Source: Cryptomeria japonica (Eukaryota; Streptophyta; Pinopsida; Cupressales; Cupressaceae). Taken from it: 64,000 bases of DNA. Location of the stretch: positions 577,001 to 641,000 of the forward strand of contig NC_081414.1 in the NCBI RefSeq assembly GCF_030272615.1, read 5' to 3'. The notes beneath the pieces were generated by a model. It made no database searches and was not told the origin of the DNA. It saw only the letters and a list, made by a program, of their open reading frames with translations. Below are positions 1-12,639 of the stretch, piece by piece. How positions within the stretch are numbered: position 1 is the first letter of the stretch; every line of letters starts with the position of its first letter. The position numbers were made by a program, and so were the translations under genes.

Positions 1-936
1 GAAAATGCATGTCACTTTGAAAATCACATCTAATGTGCTCAAAACTACACAACAACACTTTAGGCCTCGAATAATTGATAATGTCTTTGACGAAGAACTC
101 AACTTGCCCATGGAGATTAAAGTCCAACCTTACTGAAGTTTACATCAGATTCAATCTTCACAAGCTTAAATGCTTTCTTTGCTCTTGTAGATATTAATGT
201 GATCAACAACAAGCAAGCTTGGTAATCATCCCTTTTCCTCTCTTTCAAGCTAAATGGTCAGCCAATAGTCCAAATGCCCAAGAAGTCAAACAGAGGAAAC
301 CCGTCCTAGAATAGAATAGCAAAAGGAAGCCCTCTGCTCACAAAGACAATGCTCAAAATGTACACCAATACTTCGTTTCATACCAATGGAAAAATTAAAC
401 TAGCCATGCATCCATTTGTTCTCCACCAATATCTTTCAAAATATCTGAATAACCTGCAAATCAACCATTGCGAGAAACCACCTAAAATATGACTCGAAAC
501 TAAAATGCATCGTAAAATACTTGTAAGATATCTCCAACAACACAAGCCATAGTAGCTCTTTCACTACCCTAGTTAGTTGTCTTGAAGAGGGATTTTGTCC
601 TCGTGAAGGTTGAGTTGAAACATCTCCATAAACCACACATGATCTTCTCATTAGAGAGAATATCAAAAATAATAATCTTTAACATATCATTAAACAAGAG
701 CCCCTATACACCTTTAATAACTTTTGAGAGCTATTTTAGGATTTTTTATTATGCTTTTTTTCTTTTTTGATACTTAAAAAACAAAAAAAAAATTGCTTTT
801 TCACTTTTTTTGGAAAAACACTTTTTTGCTTTTTCACTACTTTTGGAAACCTTTTTTTGCTATTTTGCTAGGTTTTTTAGGAATGTGCTTTCTTTCTTTT
901 TAAAATATCATTTAAATCTTTTAATTTATTTTTGTT
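1..936. other. No gene seen; AT-rich intergenic DNA
   Basis: There is no open frame with recognisable similarity on either strand. The stretch at 720-900 is a degenerate run of T-rich sequence (repeated cttttt and gcttttttt). I see no TIR, LTR end or RNA gene. Confidence 0.5.
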
Positions 937-1720
937 GGAACAAACTAATATATTGAGAGGGGGGTGAATCGGTATATTATAAAATTCAACTTTAGCAAGT
1001 TATATTCTATTATTACCAGTTATGAGTATTATCATCATAAGCATACCCACATGAGAACACATACGTGGAAACCCTAGAAGGGAAAAACAATGGTGAACAA
1101 GCTACTTGAATTTACCGCTCAAATCCAACCTCACAATGAAAATAAATGATTACACTTATTTATGAAGGCGCCAACCTTTAGATTACAATCCCCTCACTAA
1201 TACATCAATTTGAGCATCAACTCAAGAGGACTACAATCATCTTGATCAAAGTAATACAATATTAGATTGGTAACAATCCTATACAAATAAAAAAACAAGA
1301 ACCTTATACAAATTAGAAGGTAACAACCTCGCAATTGAATATTAGAAATACCTTTGTTGAGACAAGATTAAAGAATGTTAGAATGGACCTTGTAATTTTT
1401 CTTTATCAATTATTAGCCTCTAGTCCACACATTGTTTTGGAACAACCACTTCACCTCTGCATCAAAAGATGGAACATGATCTGCATAGAGTGACTCATTT
1501 TATTATATTGGTAACCTCTCAGTTATGCTTGCAACATTTTTCACACTCAACTACAACCACAAAGGAATGATCTCATTCATCTATAAATACATGTGTTCTA
1601 TTTACATTGTTCAGATGTCAACTACAAATTTAATCAAACCTGTTGGCCTATATATAGCTCATCTTCTTCACTGCTTCATAGTCGACGCCGAAACACCCAA
1701 ATTCATAACTATGAACTAGC
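937..1720. repeat. Probable LTR-type repeat fragment (copia-like)
   Basis: It starts with a TGTTGGAACA-like end followed by a gagaggggggtgaatc block, then a gtggaaaccctagaaggg block near 1070 and a gcgccaacc block near 1168. The same order of blocks (gagagggg..tgaatcag; gtggaaacccc..gggaaaaccacggtga; gcaccaaccc) recurs at about 55108-55450, so this is a dispersed family. Such blocks are familiar from plant copia-type LTRs. No second LTR, TSD or coding part was found, so the right boundary is a guess. Confidence 0.35.
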
Positions 1721-2541
1721 TATTTTCTTAGTTTAAACATAAGCAATTGAACTTTCTATTTCGCAATAGAACTAATGAACGAGATGCAAGTCCTCTGATA
1801 AACTATGTAGACTTGTCATTTGGTCTTGTTATAGATGTGTGGCATCATTGCGTAGTTTTGCAATTGTCAGACATGGTCCCATCAGTCTTCTTGTGATTGT
1901 GTGTTGGACGTCAATCCTCGATAACCTGTCATCTCCCCGAATTCTTGCAAATAAAAAAAATGAGGTCCTGCTAATTCTTTGTGGATGCGCGAGAGAAAAC
2001 CAATTGCTTGTTACCCAACTTACATGTCCTCATTTCATGATTTCATAACCAAGGGAAAAGGATACTACAAATAAAAAAAATACTTCCTACATTTCACAAA
2101 TATCAGTGTGACCATTCATTAGATTCAGAGCTTCTGATTCAAGAAATATTACTTATTTATTCGATTAAGTTAGTAATTGGTTAGGCGAAGGATTTGGTAA
2201 TACTATGACCAAAAGGGCTTAAGTGATAACTTAAGTGGTTGATAATGGGTGATATCAGGTCACCAAGTAGTTAAAAACAAGTGTATGCACCTAAGACAAA
2301 GACGTAGAGTTTAAGAATTATGATTATGTCAAAACTCTAATAAGGCCAGAGAGCTCAAGAAACTAATTCTAGGGCCAAAACTGTCCACAATAGCTAATCT
2401 GAGCACACAATGGCATCTGTAACTCTATGCCCAACAACTCCATATCTTTTTCTCACATGTGAAATACATGAGAAACCCTTCGTAGTGATTAGAGTAGATC
2501 AAAAATAATAATTACAACTTTGCATGATTACTTTTGACAAT
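1721..2541. other. No gene seen
   Basis: Short unrelated frames only. The sequence abuts the left LTR of the element starting at 2542. Confidence 0.5.
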
Positions 2542-3095
2542 TGTAGTGTCGTAAATTATCACCAGGCCAATTTACTCCTCGTGTTTGTGCCCCTACTTTA
2601 GCGCGTATCCCCGTCATCTCCTCTTCGGGTTCGTTCAATGCCTTAAATCCAGTTTTTATGCCACATACACCTACCAAATGACTCTCTAGAGAGGTTTCCC
2701 CCTCTTTGGGCCAAAATTTTGGTCATTAGTTAAGGAGGACCAAAGCGCCCAACACCCTAGTCCCCCTCAATGGGACCCAATTTTCAAGGGAGGGATGAGA
2801 CCTATCTCTCCAATGGTAAATGAATTTGGTGGCTCTATGTGACTGTTGGAGTTCGACCTAATTGGTAAATTGACCTAGGAGCTCATATGTAAAGACATTT
2901 GATCAACTCAATTTCATAACTAGCAAAATTCATTCAGGCAATCAAGCATTGAAGTGTTCATCATCAAGCATTTCAAGAGATCTTCAAGGCTACATTTCCT
3001 TCATTCAACCATTTTGGAGAAAATTAAATTATTCATATGCAAGCATGTGTGTGTGATTAGGTTTTTTTTTATGTTCATGCCATTTCATACATATG
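2542..3095 (+). repeat. Left LTR of outer element, 5' part
   Basis: Aligns with 24755-25330: shared blocks include gtcgtaaattatcaccaggc, gggacccaattttcaagg and ttgatcaactcaatttcat. It stops at ATATG (3091-3095), the TSD of the inserted solo LTR, and resumes at 20329. Confidence 0.85.
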
Positions 3096-3502
3096 TGTGG
3101 AGGCGGGAAAAGCGACATCAGGTGACTAGGTCCTAATCCCACTTTTGCCAACACATTGGGAATACGAAAGAGCCTAGTGAGATAGATCACTTTGGCTACT
3201 TCTTATGAGAAAGAGAGAGACAAGGATTACCTCTTAGGGTTTATATTCCTCTTGTTGCAAATGATGAGAAAAACTAGGGTTTGAATGATGTTAGTCCCCC
3301 GTTTTTTTTTTAGTTTCAATTCAAAATTCATCCTTTAATTATTATTTTCTTTTTCGGCTGTTTGTTTCTTTTCTTTTAAATTAAGTGATTGAACCTTGTC
3401 TTAGTTTAAAGTTCAAGTTCAATGTCCACTTTCAAGTTAGTTGTCTTCGCGACTTTGATTTATGGTAAAAGGTGAGCGCTATTGTTGAAAGTTCATGTTG
3501 AA

Positions 3503-3690
3503 TTTGAACCTTTGAACCTTTTGGTTCAAGGTTCAAGGTTCAAAGTTAGTTGTGTGTCAGTCTTGTCTTTGCTCGTTCGTTGTCTTTTGTTTTTTTATGT
3601 CGTGAAGACTGTTTTGGGTTGTGTTCTATGTTTCTTCTTAGAGTTAAACTTGAACCCTTGAACCTTTTGGTTCTTAGTTCAAGGTTCAAT
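3503..3690. repeat. Dyad cluster TTGAACC...GGTTCAA in U3
   Basis: Two hairpin-like blocks: one at 3503-3543 with arms TTGAACCTTTGAACC and GGTTCAAGGTTCAA around tttt, and one at 3650-3690 with arms TTGAACCCTTGAACC and GGTTCTTAGTTCAA. Related half-sites lie at 3390-3425. The right LTR has the same blocks at about 14233-14280 and 14382-14425. Confidence 0.6.
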
Positions 3691-4167
3691 ATTCATAATT
3701 CATAATCTGAGGCCTCATTCAGAAGTGGTGCGCATATCATGGAAGGAAAATGACGGCGGGAAAGGGAATATTTCGAGAAGTTTTGGATTTCAAATTCTAA
3801 TTATGACAAGTAATTATAGTAATTTGTGTCATGTAATGGAGTGACTCAAAATTAAATGCATGTCGGATATCCATCAAATCAAGTGTCAATTCACACAAAC
3901 TTACTTAATTAGTGCAACTAGCGAGGATTTGAGTGAGATTTAATTCATTTTTGTTGTAAAAACTAGCAATCTCTCAAGTATTTTCTCAGTTTCTCAATAA
4001 CTGTGAAAGCGAAGGAGGTCGGAGGTATTGTATCTGCACTCAAAAGGTTTCGGGAATTTTCTGTCGGGATCAGGTTATTTTCAATTATTTCTTCTCCTAC
4101 TGGATTTTCTTGCTCAGAAGCTAGTTGTTATCCATTTCATTTGTTGTAAAACTAGAATTCCTTTTAT

Positions 4168-7100
4168 TCCTGAAGTTGTTTGATAAGTATGAGAGGGGCC
4201 ATCATGAGGCCAAGTCTACCGAAATTGGGTCGTACTTCCTGTTTGATTAGTTCACTACCAGAGTTGGTGACACTTCACTGGCGCAAGAAGACCTCACTGA
4301 CTTCCTAGAAAGAGCAAAGAATCCAGCTCACAATTTAATGATGGAGAAAATCGTAAGAAGTGGTCTGATTGAAGCCGTTGCATTTGTTGTTGCAGCACCG
4401 TGCTCAGAGCTAGTTTTAGAATGCATGAACCAGTATGATGCATAACAAAGGTGTATTAGGGCTATCAATGGAGAGGTGTTGTTGAAAATTGATAGGGAGA
4501 CTGTAATGGTAGCCATGGGAATTACCCATAAGGAGTCGTAGGAAGACTGGACCATTGGTACCTCATACTCTTTCTTCTTCGAGAAGAAGAGGACCCACAA
4601 AAGCATAATTGCTAGAAACTGGTTGTTGAAAATCCAAAAAGAAGGTTCTAAGTTGTCGAGGCCACTCACCAGAGAACATTTTATAACAAAAGTGTGGGAT
4701 ATTGTTATTTTATTGAACAGATTGAAGGGAAATGCTCATGCCTTCTATTGGCAAGACCGGATGTATTTCTACATTCAAGTTATATTGAATGGAAATGCTT
4801 ATTTAGATTGGGGGCAAGTTATTGTGGAGAGATTACATGAGGGCTTAAACAAATTTGCAGGGATGTGTGGTTTTTATATGTCCTTGTACCTGTTTTATAT
4901 ACTCGCCTACACTCGAGACTGGAATGGTTTATACCATGAACCCTGGGTTGATGGGATAAGGGATTACAAATACTACCCTCACCTGCAGTAGCATAAATAT
5001 GTTGAAAACTTCATCAGGTGGAACGATATTTTTATAGGTAGATTAGTTCATGAGTTGCAAGGTAACATAAATAAAAGATTATCAACAAAAGCAATGGAAT
5101 TTGTAGGTATCTATGATAGTTTCTTCATTCAGTTTTCTCAGTTCACTTATGTTAGAGTTGGCAGCTTTCAGGGTGAACCTTTCAAGTTACCCAGGTATTC
5201 TTTGGATAGTTATATTTTGATTGAGGTTAGTTGACAGCTCGCCTACATTGATAAAAGAAATTAAGGGAAGTTTGGAGTTGTTTTCCAGTAGATTTGGATT
5301 ATTATAGCTGTAAATCTATTTCATATGCTTTAAATCTTAAACTTGAATTCAAGAAGTTCAATTTGCAGTCATATGTTGCTAGACGCAAATTTGATAGCCG
5401 AAGGTATGTCATAGAAAACTTGAATGTTGGTATTGATTTTAATCAGGAACCTCAACTGGAAGACTACTGGGAGAACTATAATAATGAGTCTGATGTCAGA
5501 AAGAGACTGTGGTCTAGGTTCACAGTTCAACAAATTATGATGATGGGTCTACCTATGAATTTCTCTGATGTACAAGAGGATGAGGGCAAATAAGTTGTTG
5601 ATCCCAAGGTCAATTAGAAGATACAGAGGAAACCTATTCCAGAATTTGATTGGGATAGAAAAGGAGATGACAACATTCAAGCTAAAACCTTCAATGTTAT
5701 TAGACGAACTGAAAGATGGCTAAAGGACCGTCGTTTTGGACAACAGTCCATTTCTGAATCAAGGAGTAGAACATTTGGCCGAACTCATGCAGCTTCACAA
5801 GTATCTTTACCCTCTTCTAACATTTCTATTGATGTTGCAAGTAATGAAAAACAGAGGACCGAGAAAATTAAAACTGCAAACTTAAGAGAATATTCTCTAA
5901 GTTCCTCCCCTGTTTGCATCACATGCTCCCGTAGCAAGAAGAACAATTAGAAACTTCCCACAAATCCACTTGTGGTAGATTTAGACTCTGAAGAAGAAAT
6001 TCAAGGAACGATGGATGCCCAACTACCCAAAAAGATCACTATTGATGCTACTGACAAGGGAAAGGAGATTCAAGAAGCAGGAGACTCTGTAAATGCCATG
6101 GTTGTTGTTATCATTAGCCAACAAACACCTCCACCCAAGGAAACGTTTGTTGTCCACAAATGGTTAAGCACTTCACTTAGCAAGAAACAAAATGTAATTC
6201 CAATCTCTATTCCAATGGATGATATGGTTAGTAAATGTTTGGGGAGAACGTCAAAGTCCAATAAATTCAAAACTGAAGTAATGATAGATGTAGATGATCA
6301 AACAGGGCATTGGGTTGCAGAGGTAGCTCAACCTCCAATGGATAAAGATGTTGAGACCGTCACTGAAAAAGACTTTGTTATTGAGAAATTTGATTGAGGG
6401 GTGGCCTCTCGAGCTGCAGACACCAAACACGTGGAGACCTCCACCAAGAGAATTCTGACTAGGACTTGGAAGGACAAAAAAAATAAGATTAAAATGAAAT
6501 AGACTATAATGCAGATGACTCTGTACATCAATGCCATACAAGATCCCAATCCACAACCGCTTTCTCAGGTACGTTTGTCATTTGATTCAAAGTCACCAAT
6601 GAACCAGAAATTGCTTGATCAAGTTCAGAGAAGTTGGATGGTAGCAAACATTTTTTGTGAGTGGTTGGAATCAATTGCTCGGCAAGGTACAAGCTACATC
6701 TTTGATCTGATTAAGGTATTTGGAAGTGCAGAGTCTGTGGGCAATAAATTAGAAACAAAAATAATCACCTGGGAGAAAGATAAAAGCAAATGGGTAGTTG
6801 TGCTGAAACAAATGAGAGATACCCAAAGGTATGGAGTCATGAACTTCCTGGTAGAAAAACCAGTGCATGGTCTAGATGATAATGTGCTTTTTGTATGTAA
6901 AGAAAATATCGAATGGAGGAACTCAATTATTGAATAGGGGCAAGAAGAATCAATCAAACTTTTGAAGTAGTTAAAAGAATTGATTAATATTATGCAAAAA
7001 GATATGAAGTGCATAGATATTCAACTCCTGAAAGATGATGGGCTGACACTTGAAGGTTCAACTAATATAATTCAAGCTTCCAAGGATTGAGTTCAACAAA

Positions 7101-7236
7101 TCCAGGAAGCAAAATACTTAACAATAGAAGACTTGTCAAAAATTGCACAAATTGAATCCATGTTGGTTGTTTGCTTTGATCATCTCGAGACACATAAGGG
7201 AAAAGTTGTACAATTGAATAAGAAGAAGGAGGTCTA
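4168..7236 (+). pseudogene. Decayed accessory ORF inside the 5' LTR
   Basis: A broken frame of roughly 1000 codons. It is homologous to the intact ORF at 36590-39769, shown by shared ordered blocks: a SGLIEA block near 4365, NWLLK (4619), DIVILLNRLKGNAHAFYW (4696), a W..hI..hL......FYMS block (4808-4885), LQGNINKRLS (5056) and QFTYVRV followed by LPRY (5140-5200). The second half carries acidic and basic stretches (VVDLDSEEE near 5971) and helical segments. It is interrupted by many stops, several at the same codon as in the other LTR (4989, 5591, 6498). The function is unknown; the N-terminal half resembles the transposon-associated proteins that plant annotation calls 'putative plant transposon protein'. 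Confidence 0.7.
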
Positions 7237-7527
7237 GAAGCAGTAGATACTTCATATTGGTCTTTCACATTACCAACTCATCCTCAAATTCTCTATAGCT
7301 TATTTGTAATGGTGCAATATCCGTAGCACTCCTTCGCCTCAGAAGAAATAGGTGGATGCCACGTCGACTGTCGGAGCTTGATCACATAGCCATTTCTCGC
7401 AGCTTATGTCGTTGTTCCTGTTTTGGTAGTTGCTTTTTAGTTGTAAGGATAAAATTATTTGACTCTTGGGGAGAGTTAGATATTTTACTCTGGTTTTAAT
7501 TGTAATGAACTATCATGGCCTGGTGGC

Positions 7528-7535
7528 TATATATA
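7528..7535 (+). promoter_or_regulatory. TATA box of the 5' LTR
   Basis: TATATATA in ggctatatatactctg, downstream of the embedded ORF and about 560 bp from the LTR end. This is the usual place for the promoter of the genomic transcript, so the ORF lies in U3. The copy at 18253-18260 is identical. Confidence 0.6.
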
Positions 7536-8104
7536 CTCTGTTATAAGCCTTGTAAAAGGTTTGATTTTGTTTTGGTTGAGATAGGACATAAGCTTTATAT
7601 TTTGTAATGCTATGTATCCTGAAGGAAAGACAATTTGATTTATGAATGAAATTGTAACATATTCCATCTTTTAAATCTTTGTATTTATGAATTGAAGTGT
7701 GAATCTCTGTGAATATTTGATTCAATTGCAGAATTTGTCATCTTTCTGATGCAGTGTATGTGAATGTGCAAAAAGAAAAACTTCTGAAATGTTTGTCTTG
7801 CTGATTAAAGGAATGAAAGTCAATGATCTTTTAAAAAAAATTGTGCTTAAAAATATTTGCGGTATTCATTTTTTGTTGACAAATGAATGCTTAAATACCT
7901 TTAATGCTTTGTGGTAAAAAGTGTGCATAGAAATTGTTAACCTAAGCTTATTGAAAATCATTCTTGGGGAGTTGTAACCATATACAGAGGTTAATTGTTT
8001 AAGCAGTTATCCAACTATTGGTGTGTTTTGTCTTTCGTTTGTGGACATGCAAAAGTTAAAGAATTAAATTGTGTGAAAGGCAAATCTATTAACCAACAAA
8101 TTTT

Positions 8105-8122
8105 TGGCGACTCTACTAGGGA
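8105..8122 (+). other. Primer binding site
   Basis: TGGCGACTCTACTAGGGA starts 6 bp after the LTR end. It matches the tggcgact(c/t)..ctgggga class of PBS used by many plant Ty3/gypsy elements. I believe the primer is an arginine tRNA but cannot check it here. Confidence 0.7.
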
Positions 8123-8269
8123 GTCGAATAATAAGGCTGGAGCCTGAATTAGAAGGAAAATAAGATTTTTTTCTGAAAGGCCTGATTTCCTCTTTTTGTT
8201 TCAATTAAATAGTGAATCATAAGAAGGCTGGAGTCAAAAATATATACAAGATCTCAGAGGCCTAAAGGG

Positions 8270-9871
8270 GTGATTGATTCTATTTTTCAGGAACTCCAAG
8301 ATTCCAACTTCTTAACCTCTTTTACACCTAGAAGAAGAGCAAAGAGAAGACCTCCAACTTTCTCTTATGTATCCCCTGTATCTCCTACCTGTCAAGCCCT
8401 AACATTGCATGGTGTTGCTTTCCCTAGTGTAATCAACCCTACACCTTTGAATATCATCTTACCTATGGCTGCAAATAATCCCTGGGGCCCTGTTGTAGGA
8501 CCACTTGCACTTGGTGCAAATCTTAACCCTTTGCCCAAAGGAGAAAGAGCTCATTTGCCTAAATTTAGTGGTGATGGAAAGGTCTCAACAGGTGAGCATT
8601 TGAATGCAGTTCTAGTTGTTCAACATGAAGATATAGTTGTAAGATTATTTGTACAAAAATTGACTGGGGTGGTAGTTGATTGGTTCTATCATTTACCAAA
8701 TGGTGTAATTACAAATTGGAATGATCTTAAAAATAGGTTCGAGGCTAGGTTCAAATTAGTTGAAGATGAACATTCTCTTCTAGCATAGTTCCTCAGTTAA
8801 AGAAAGAAATCTCTGAGTCTATGAGAGATTTCGTGGCTAAGTTTGACAAAATTATTCATAAGATTCCAGCAAATCAAAGGCCCTCTGATGATAATTTGAA
8901 ATATTTTTTTATCAATTCTATGCCCTCTAAAATTAGTTTCTTGATCCGTAGGCAAAGAGTAGAAGCCTTAGCTGATGTAAAAAACATTGGCAGTAGAATT
9001 AGAGGATGATTTGATTACTGTAGGAAGGTGGAAGAGGGAAGTCCAAACTTCCACATCACAAACATCAACCTCATCTGATCCCATTATTAAAAGATTAATG
9101 AATGATATGATAACCTTGAAAAGGCAATTACCCATAACTAGTACTTCTTATCCACAACCTTATCAAGATATCCCAAGGAGATTTCCAAACCAGTCAGCAG
9201 GAACCGGAGGTAAAGCACTACAATTAGCTCCCACGCAAGAAAGTCTAGCTATTGAGGCGCCTCCACCAAAAGCTAACATGTGTATTTTTCATCTGACCGA
9301 TGACAATGATGGAAGTTATTGCCCAAAGATGGTGTGTTATGCCCAGTTGATTGGTTCTAAGGAGGTGCTTAGTGAACCGAGTGAAGAAGAATCTCCCAGG
9401 CAGCCTAGCGACTCTGAAATCCACTTCCTAGAGTATGATTCAGATTCAGAAAGAGGAGGTGACATTCTAGTTACCTTGGAGGATCCTTCATGTGTTGTGC
9501 TGACAAGAAATCAACAAAATGTTAAGTATCAAGGTGCTCCTTCATCTTTTGCTGGAAATTTTAAAGGTAAGGAGATATTTTCTCGTTCACATAACAATGA
9601 TTTAAGGGCTCAACAAATTCAATTGCTAAAACCTGTAGATACAAAGAGTTCTTTTGATATTGTTGAATTTTGTAAATCCTCTCGAATTCAAATTCCACCA
9701 GCAGAATATCTTAAATCAAACCCTAAAGAACTTGATAGGTTGGTTAAGTTTGTGAAAGGAAATAATGAGTATGTACAAGTTGATATGACACAACAATCAG
9801 CTAACGCTACATTGTCCTCCCAAGGAGATGTGTCAACTCGTCCTGCTTCCCATGAAGTTCCCCTGAAATAG
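8270..9871 (+). pseudogene. gag: gag of the gypsy element, frameshifted
   Basis: Structural protein of the retrotransposon particle. The frame from 8270 contains HLPKFSGDG near 8552 and VVDWFYHLP near 8673, the typical gag helical core. A stop at 8786-8788 and a frameshift move it to the frame of 8821-9009 (MRDFVAKFDKIIHKIP), and a second shift moves it to 8987-9871. A degenerate knuckle (C-x2-H...YCP, about 9280-9330) has lost its second His. The start is uncertain; several upstream frames are open back to the PBS region. Confidence 0.75.
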
Positions 9872-9894
9872 TTGCCCATCAAGTTGATGATATA

Positions 9895-10149
9895 TTGTCT
9901 TTCCTTGAATCAAAACCTGAGCCTTTTTATATATCCTTGTTCATAAATGGTCATAAACTGAATAACTATATTATAGACTCAGGTGCCTCAGATAACATCA
10001 TGCCATCTGCAGTAGCCAAGGCCTCGGGATTATCCTTAACAAAAACCTTTGGTAGGTGTTACTCAATGGATTCCAAACAAATACCCTTGTTAGGAAAGAT
10101 CAAAGATGCTCAAGTGGTCCTTGTTGCTCATCCAAATAAAAGAATTTAG
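9895..10149 (+). pseudogene. Aspartic protease domain of gypsy pol
   Basis: 84 residues holding the retropepsin catalytic motif DSGAS (near 9979) followed by NIMP and a glycine-leucine segment, then a flap-like ISL..NG upstream. It cleaves the gag-pol polyprotein in active elements. The frame ends at a TAG at 10147-10149 that cuts it off from the rest of pol, so this copy could not make a full polyprotein. 10150-10350 continues the domain in broken frames. Confidence 0.75.
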
Positions 10150-10350
10150 TTAACCATTTTTATAGCTGACATTCATACATTTTGTAGAGACCTAGGGGGT
10201 GAGATTAAGATGGACTGGTCTTAGGCCACCATTCCCATAGGGAAACAACTGGTCATTTTGCAACCCGAGCCCAAATCTAAGTTCACTGTTTTTCCTTCCG
10301 ACGATCCAAAAGCATAAATATTATATCATGAATGTCAATTTTGAAATTAT

Positions 10351-10798
10351 ATGATCTTGTCTGATAATGAAGTTGCAGGAAATTTGTCTCAACCCGAGGC
10401 ACTACAGGATTTATGGTTGATGAAATTTGATGGAAGTTGTTCAGCATCAGGTTCTGGAGCCGGGGTAGTTTTTATTCCTCCTTTGGCAAACATATTCCTT
10501 TCTCTTTCAAATTGGAGTTTAAGAATACAAATAATACTACTGAGTATGAAGCCCTATTATTGGGATTGGCTGAGGCAAAGAAGTTGGGAGGGTAGTTGTG
10601 AAACAAGTTAGAGGGTTGTTCAATGTAAAGAATGAGAGGTTGAGGCACTACAAGAATAGAGTGTGGGATGAAATTGAGGGTTTTGATGCATTTTCTATCG
10701 AGGCCATTCCTAGAGAGCAACATTCTAAGGTTGATTCTTTGATAGTATTAGCTTCCCTTTTGGTTCCTCATCCTGAGTTAACGGATGATACCTACTGA
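10351..10798 (+). pseudogene. RNase H-like domain lying between protease and RT
   Basis: Read with one frameshift, this encodes LMKFDGSCSASGSGAGVV (near 10420), a TEYEAL helix (near 10538) and EQHSKVDSLIVLAS (near 10716). These are the D, E and D regions of an RNase H fold. It is separate from the RNase H that follows RT at about 12195. Plant Tat-lineage gypsy elements are known to carry a second, archaeal-type RNase H, and this is the simplest explanation. The region 10799-11280 links it to RT in broken frames. Confidence 0.7.
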
Positions 10799-11285
10799 GT
10801 GGAATTGATATACCAACCGAGTGTAGCTGATAATTCATAATTTTGGTAGGTCTTTGAAAATGACAAGCAGATCATGAACTTTTTGCATTGCACAGAAATG
10901 TTCAGTACTACTTTCTTTGAAGGATCAGAAGCTGAGTGCAAGGAGTTTTCATCGAAACTGAGTCAAGAGATAAATGATGAAGTAATCAACTAAAAAGAAA
11001 TAAGATTCCCAAAGGGTTAGTTTCCTTAGAACGTCTCTTTGATAGTCATGATGCCTTAGTAAGAAAAAAGATTAGCGAATTCCTACAGTTTAGGATGTTG
11101 GAGGTTATGAAAGAGTTAATATTGGAACTGAGGAGGATCCTAAGTATGTTAACCTAGGAAAATGTTGCACACCTACATAGAAGGAAAAGTTCATAAGTCT
11201 CCTGTTGGAATACAAAGACGTTTTTTCCTAGTGCTATGATGACCTGATAAACTTCAGGGAAGGAAACTTTCAACACCATATTCCT

Positions 11286-12425
11286 TTGAAGCCTGGAACA
11301 AGTCCTTTCCTACATAAATTAAGAAATTTTAATCCCAAAGTTGTTGAAGCTATCTTTAACAAGGTAGACAAAATGTTGAAGGCTAGAATCATATATCATA
11401 TTAATCATTCCACTTGGATAGCCAACATAGTCCCAATTTGTAAGAAAAATAAAGAGATAAGAATTTGTGTCAACTTTAGGAATTTGAATCAAGCTAGCCT
11501 GAAAGATAATTATCCACTGCCTGTTATGGATCATATTCTGCAAATGGTTTTGGATTCAAAATTGATGTCTCTGCTTGATGTATTTTCTGATTATAACCAG
11601 ATTAGCGTCTTCGAAAAGGACCAACACAAAACAACTTTCATCACTCCCTGCGGTACCTTCGCATACAACAAGATGTCGTTTGGTCTGATAAATGCCAGAG
11701 CAACCTTTCAGAGGGCTATGGACTTGTTTTTTGGCCATCTAAAAGATAAAATAATTGTTATATACCTTGATGATCTAACTATCTTTTCGAAGAGGAGAAA
11801 GCATCACCTAAGAGACTTAAGGCAAGTATTGCAGAGATGCCGAGAGCACGGAGTGTCTTTGAATCCGAAGAAGTCAGTGTTTAGAGTTATTGAAGGAAAA
11901 TTACTTGGTCATGTCATTTCCAAAGAGGGTGTCAAGGTGGATCCTGAAAGGGTAAAGGAAATTCAGCAGCTAATTCTACCATCTAATAGAAATGCGGTCA
12001 GGTCCTTCTTTGGACAGGTGAATTTTCTGAGAAGATTTGTCCCGGATTTTACGGAGACCACTAGATACATTGTGAACCTGATGAATGAAAAGCAGGTATT
12101 CAAGTGGAGTGATGAGGAGAAGAAGGGATTTGAAGCGATAAAAGAAGTTATAGCGCAAGCACCTACCCTTGTTAATCTAGATTTTAAGAATGATTTTATT
12201 ATCTACTGTTATGCCTCAAAACATACCATGTCAAGAATTTTGTTGCAGAAGAATGAAGAAAATGAAGAAGTTCCAATATCCTTCATGAGTGTTCCTCTCA
12301 AGAAACATGAATTGAAATATTCACCGATGGAGAAACAAGCATTTGATGTTGTGAAAGTTGTAAAACAATTCAGGTATTATATTTTTCATTCTCGCGATAG
12401 TGTATGTACCACACTTTGCTGTTAA
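11286..12425 (+). pseudogene. Reverse transcriptase and RNase H start of gypsy pol
   Basis: A 379-codon open stretch. RT blocks in order: a MLKARII palm entry, VPICKKNKEIRICVNFRNLN, LPVMDHIL, LMSLLDVFSDYNQI, FAYNKMSFGLINARATFQR, and the catalytic IYLDDLTIF near 11760 (the YxDD box). The thumb (LGHVISKEGV) and the connection domain follow. The RNase H region starts IIYCYASKHT, where the expected catalytic Asp (CDAS) is Tyr, so RNase H would be inactive. After YYIFHSR near 12395 the frame shifts and stops at 12425. The open RT frame is a fragment of a broken pol. Confidence 0.88.
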
Positions 12426-12639
12426 GAGCATTCTAAAATAGTAGGATATCATGATGAACAATAGAGCCTCTTGGGTGTCCAAGATAGCCAACTAAATTGG
12501 TGAGAGGGTAAGGCTTGTATAAATTAATTGCAGAAAGAAGGAGTGAAGTGATTTAGGAACTGCCTTTAATCTTATTTGTTGGACTTCAAGACACTTGGTT
12601 TGCAGACATTGCATATTACCTGACTTATGGAGACTATCT

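Larger units (their letters stand above)
3289..8098 (+). repeat. 5' LTR (4810 bp) of the gypsy element
   Basis: Inferred layout: U3 from 3289 to about 7555 holds clustered TTGAACC/GGTTCAA dyads (3503-3543, 3650-3690) and a decayed accessory ORF (about 4168-7236). The LTR TATA box lies at 7528-7535. R and U5 run to 8098, where the PBS begins. It aligns over its full length with 14023-18827. Confidence 0.92.
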
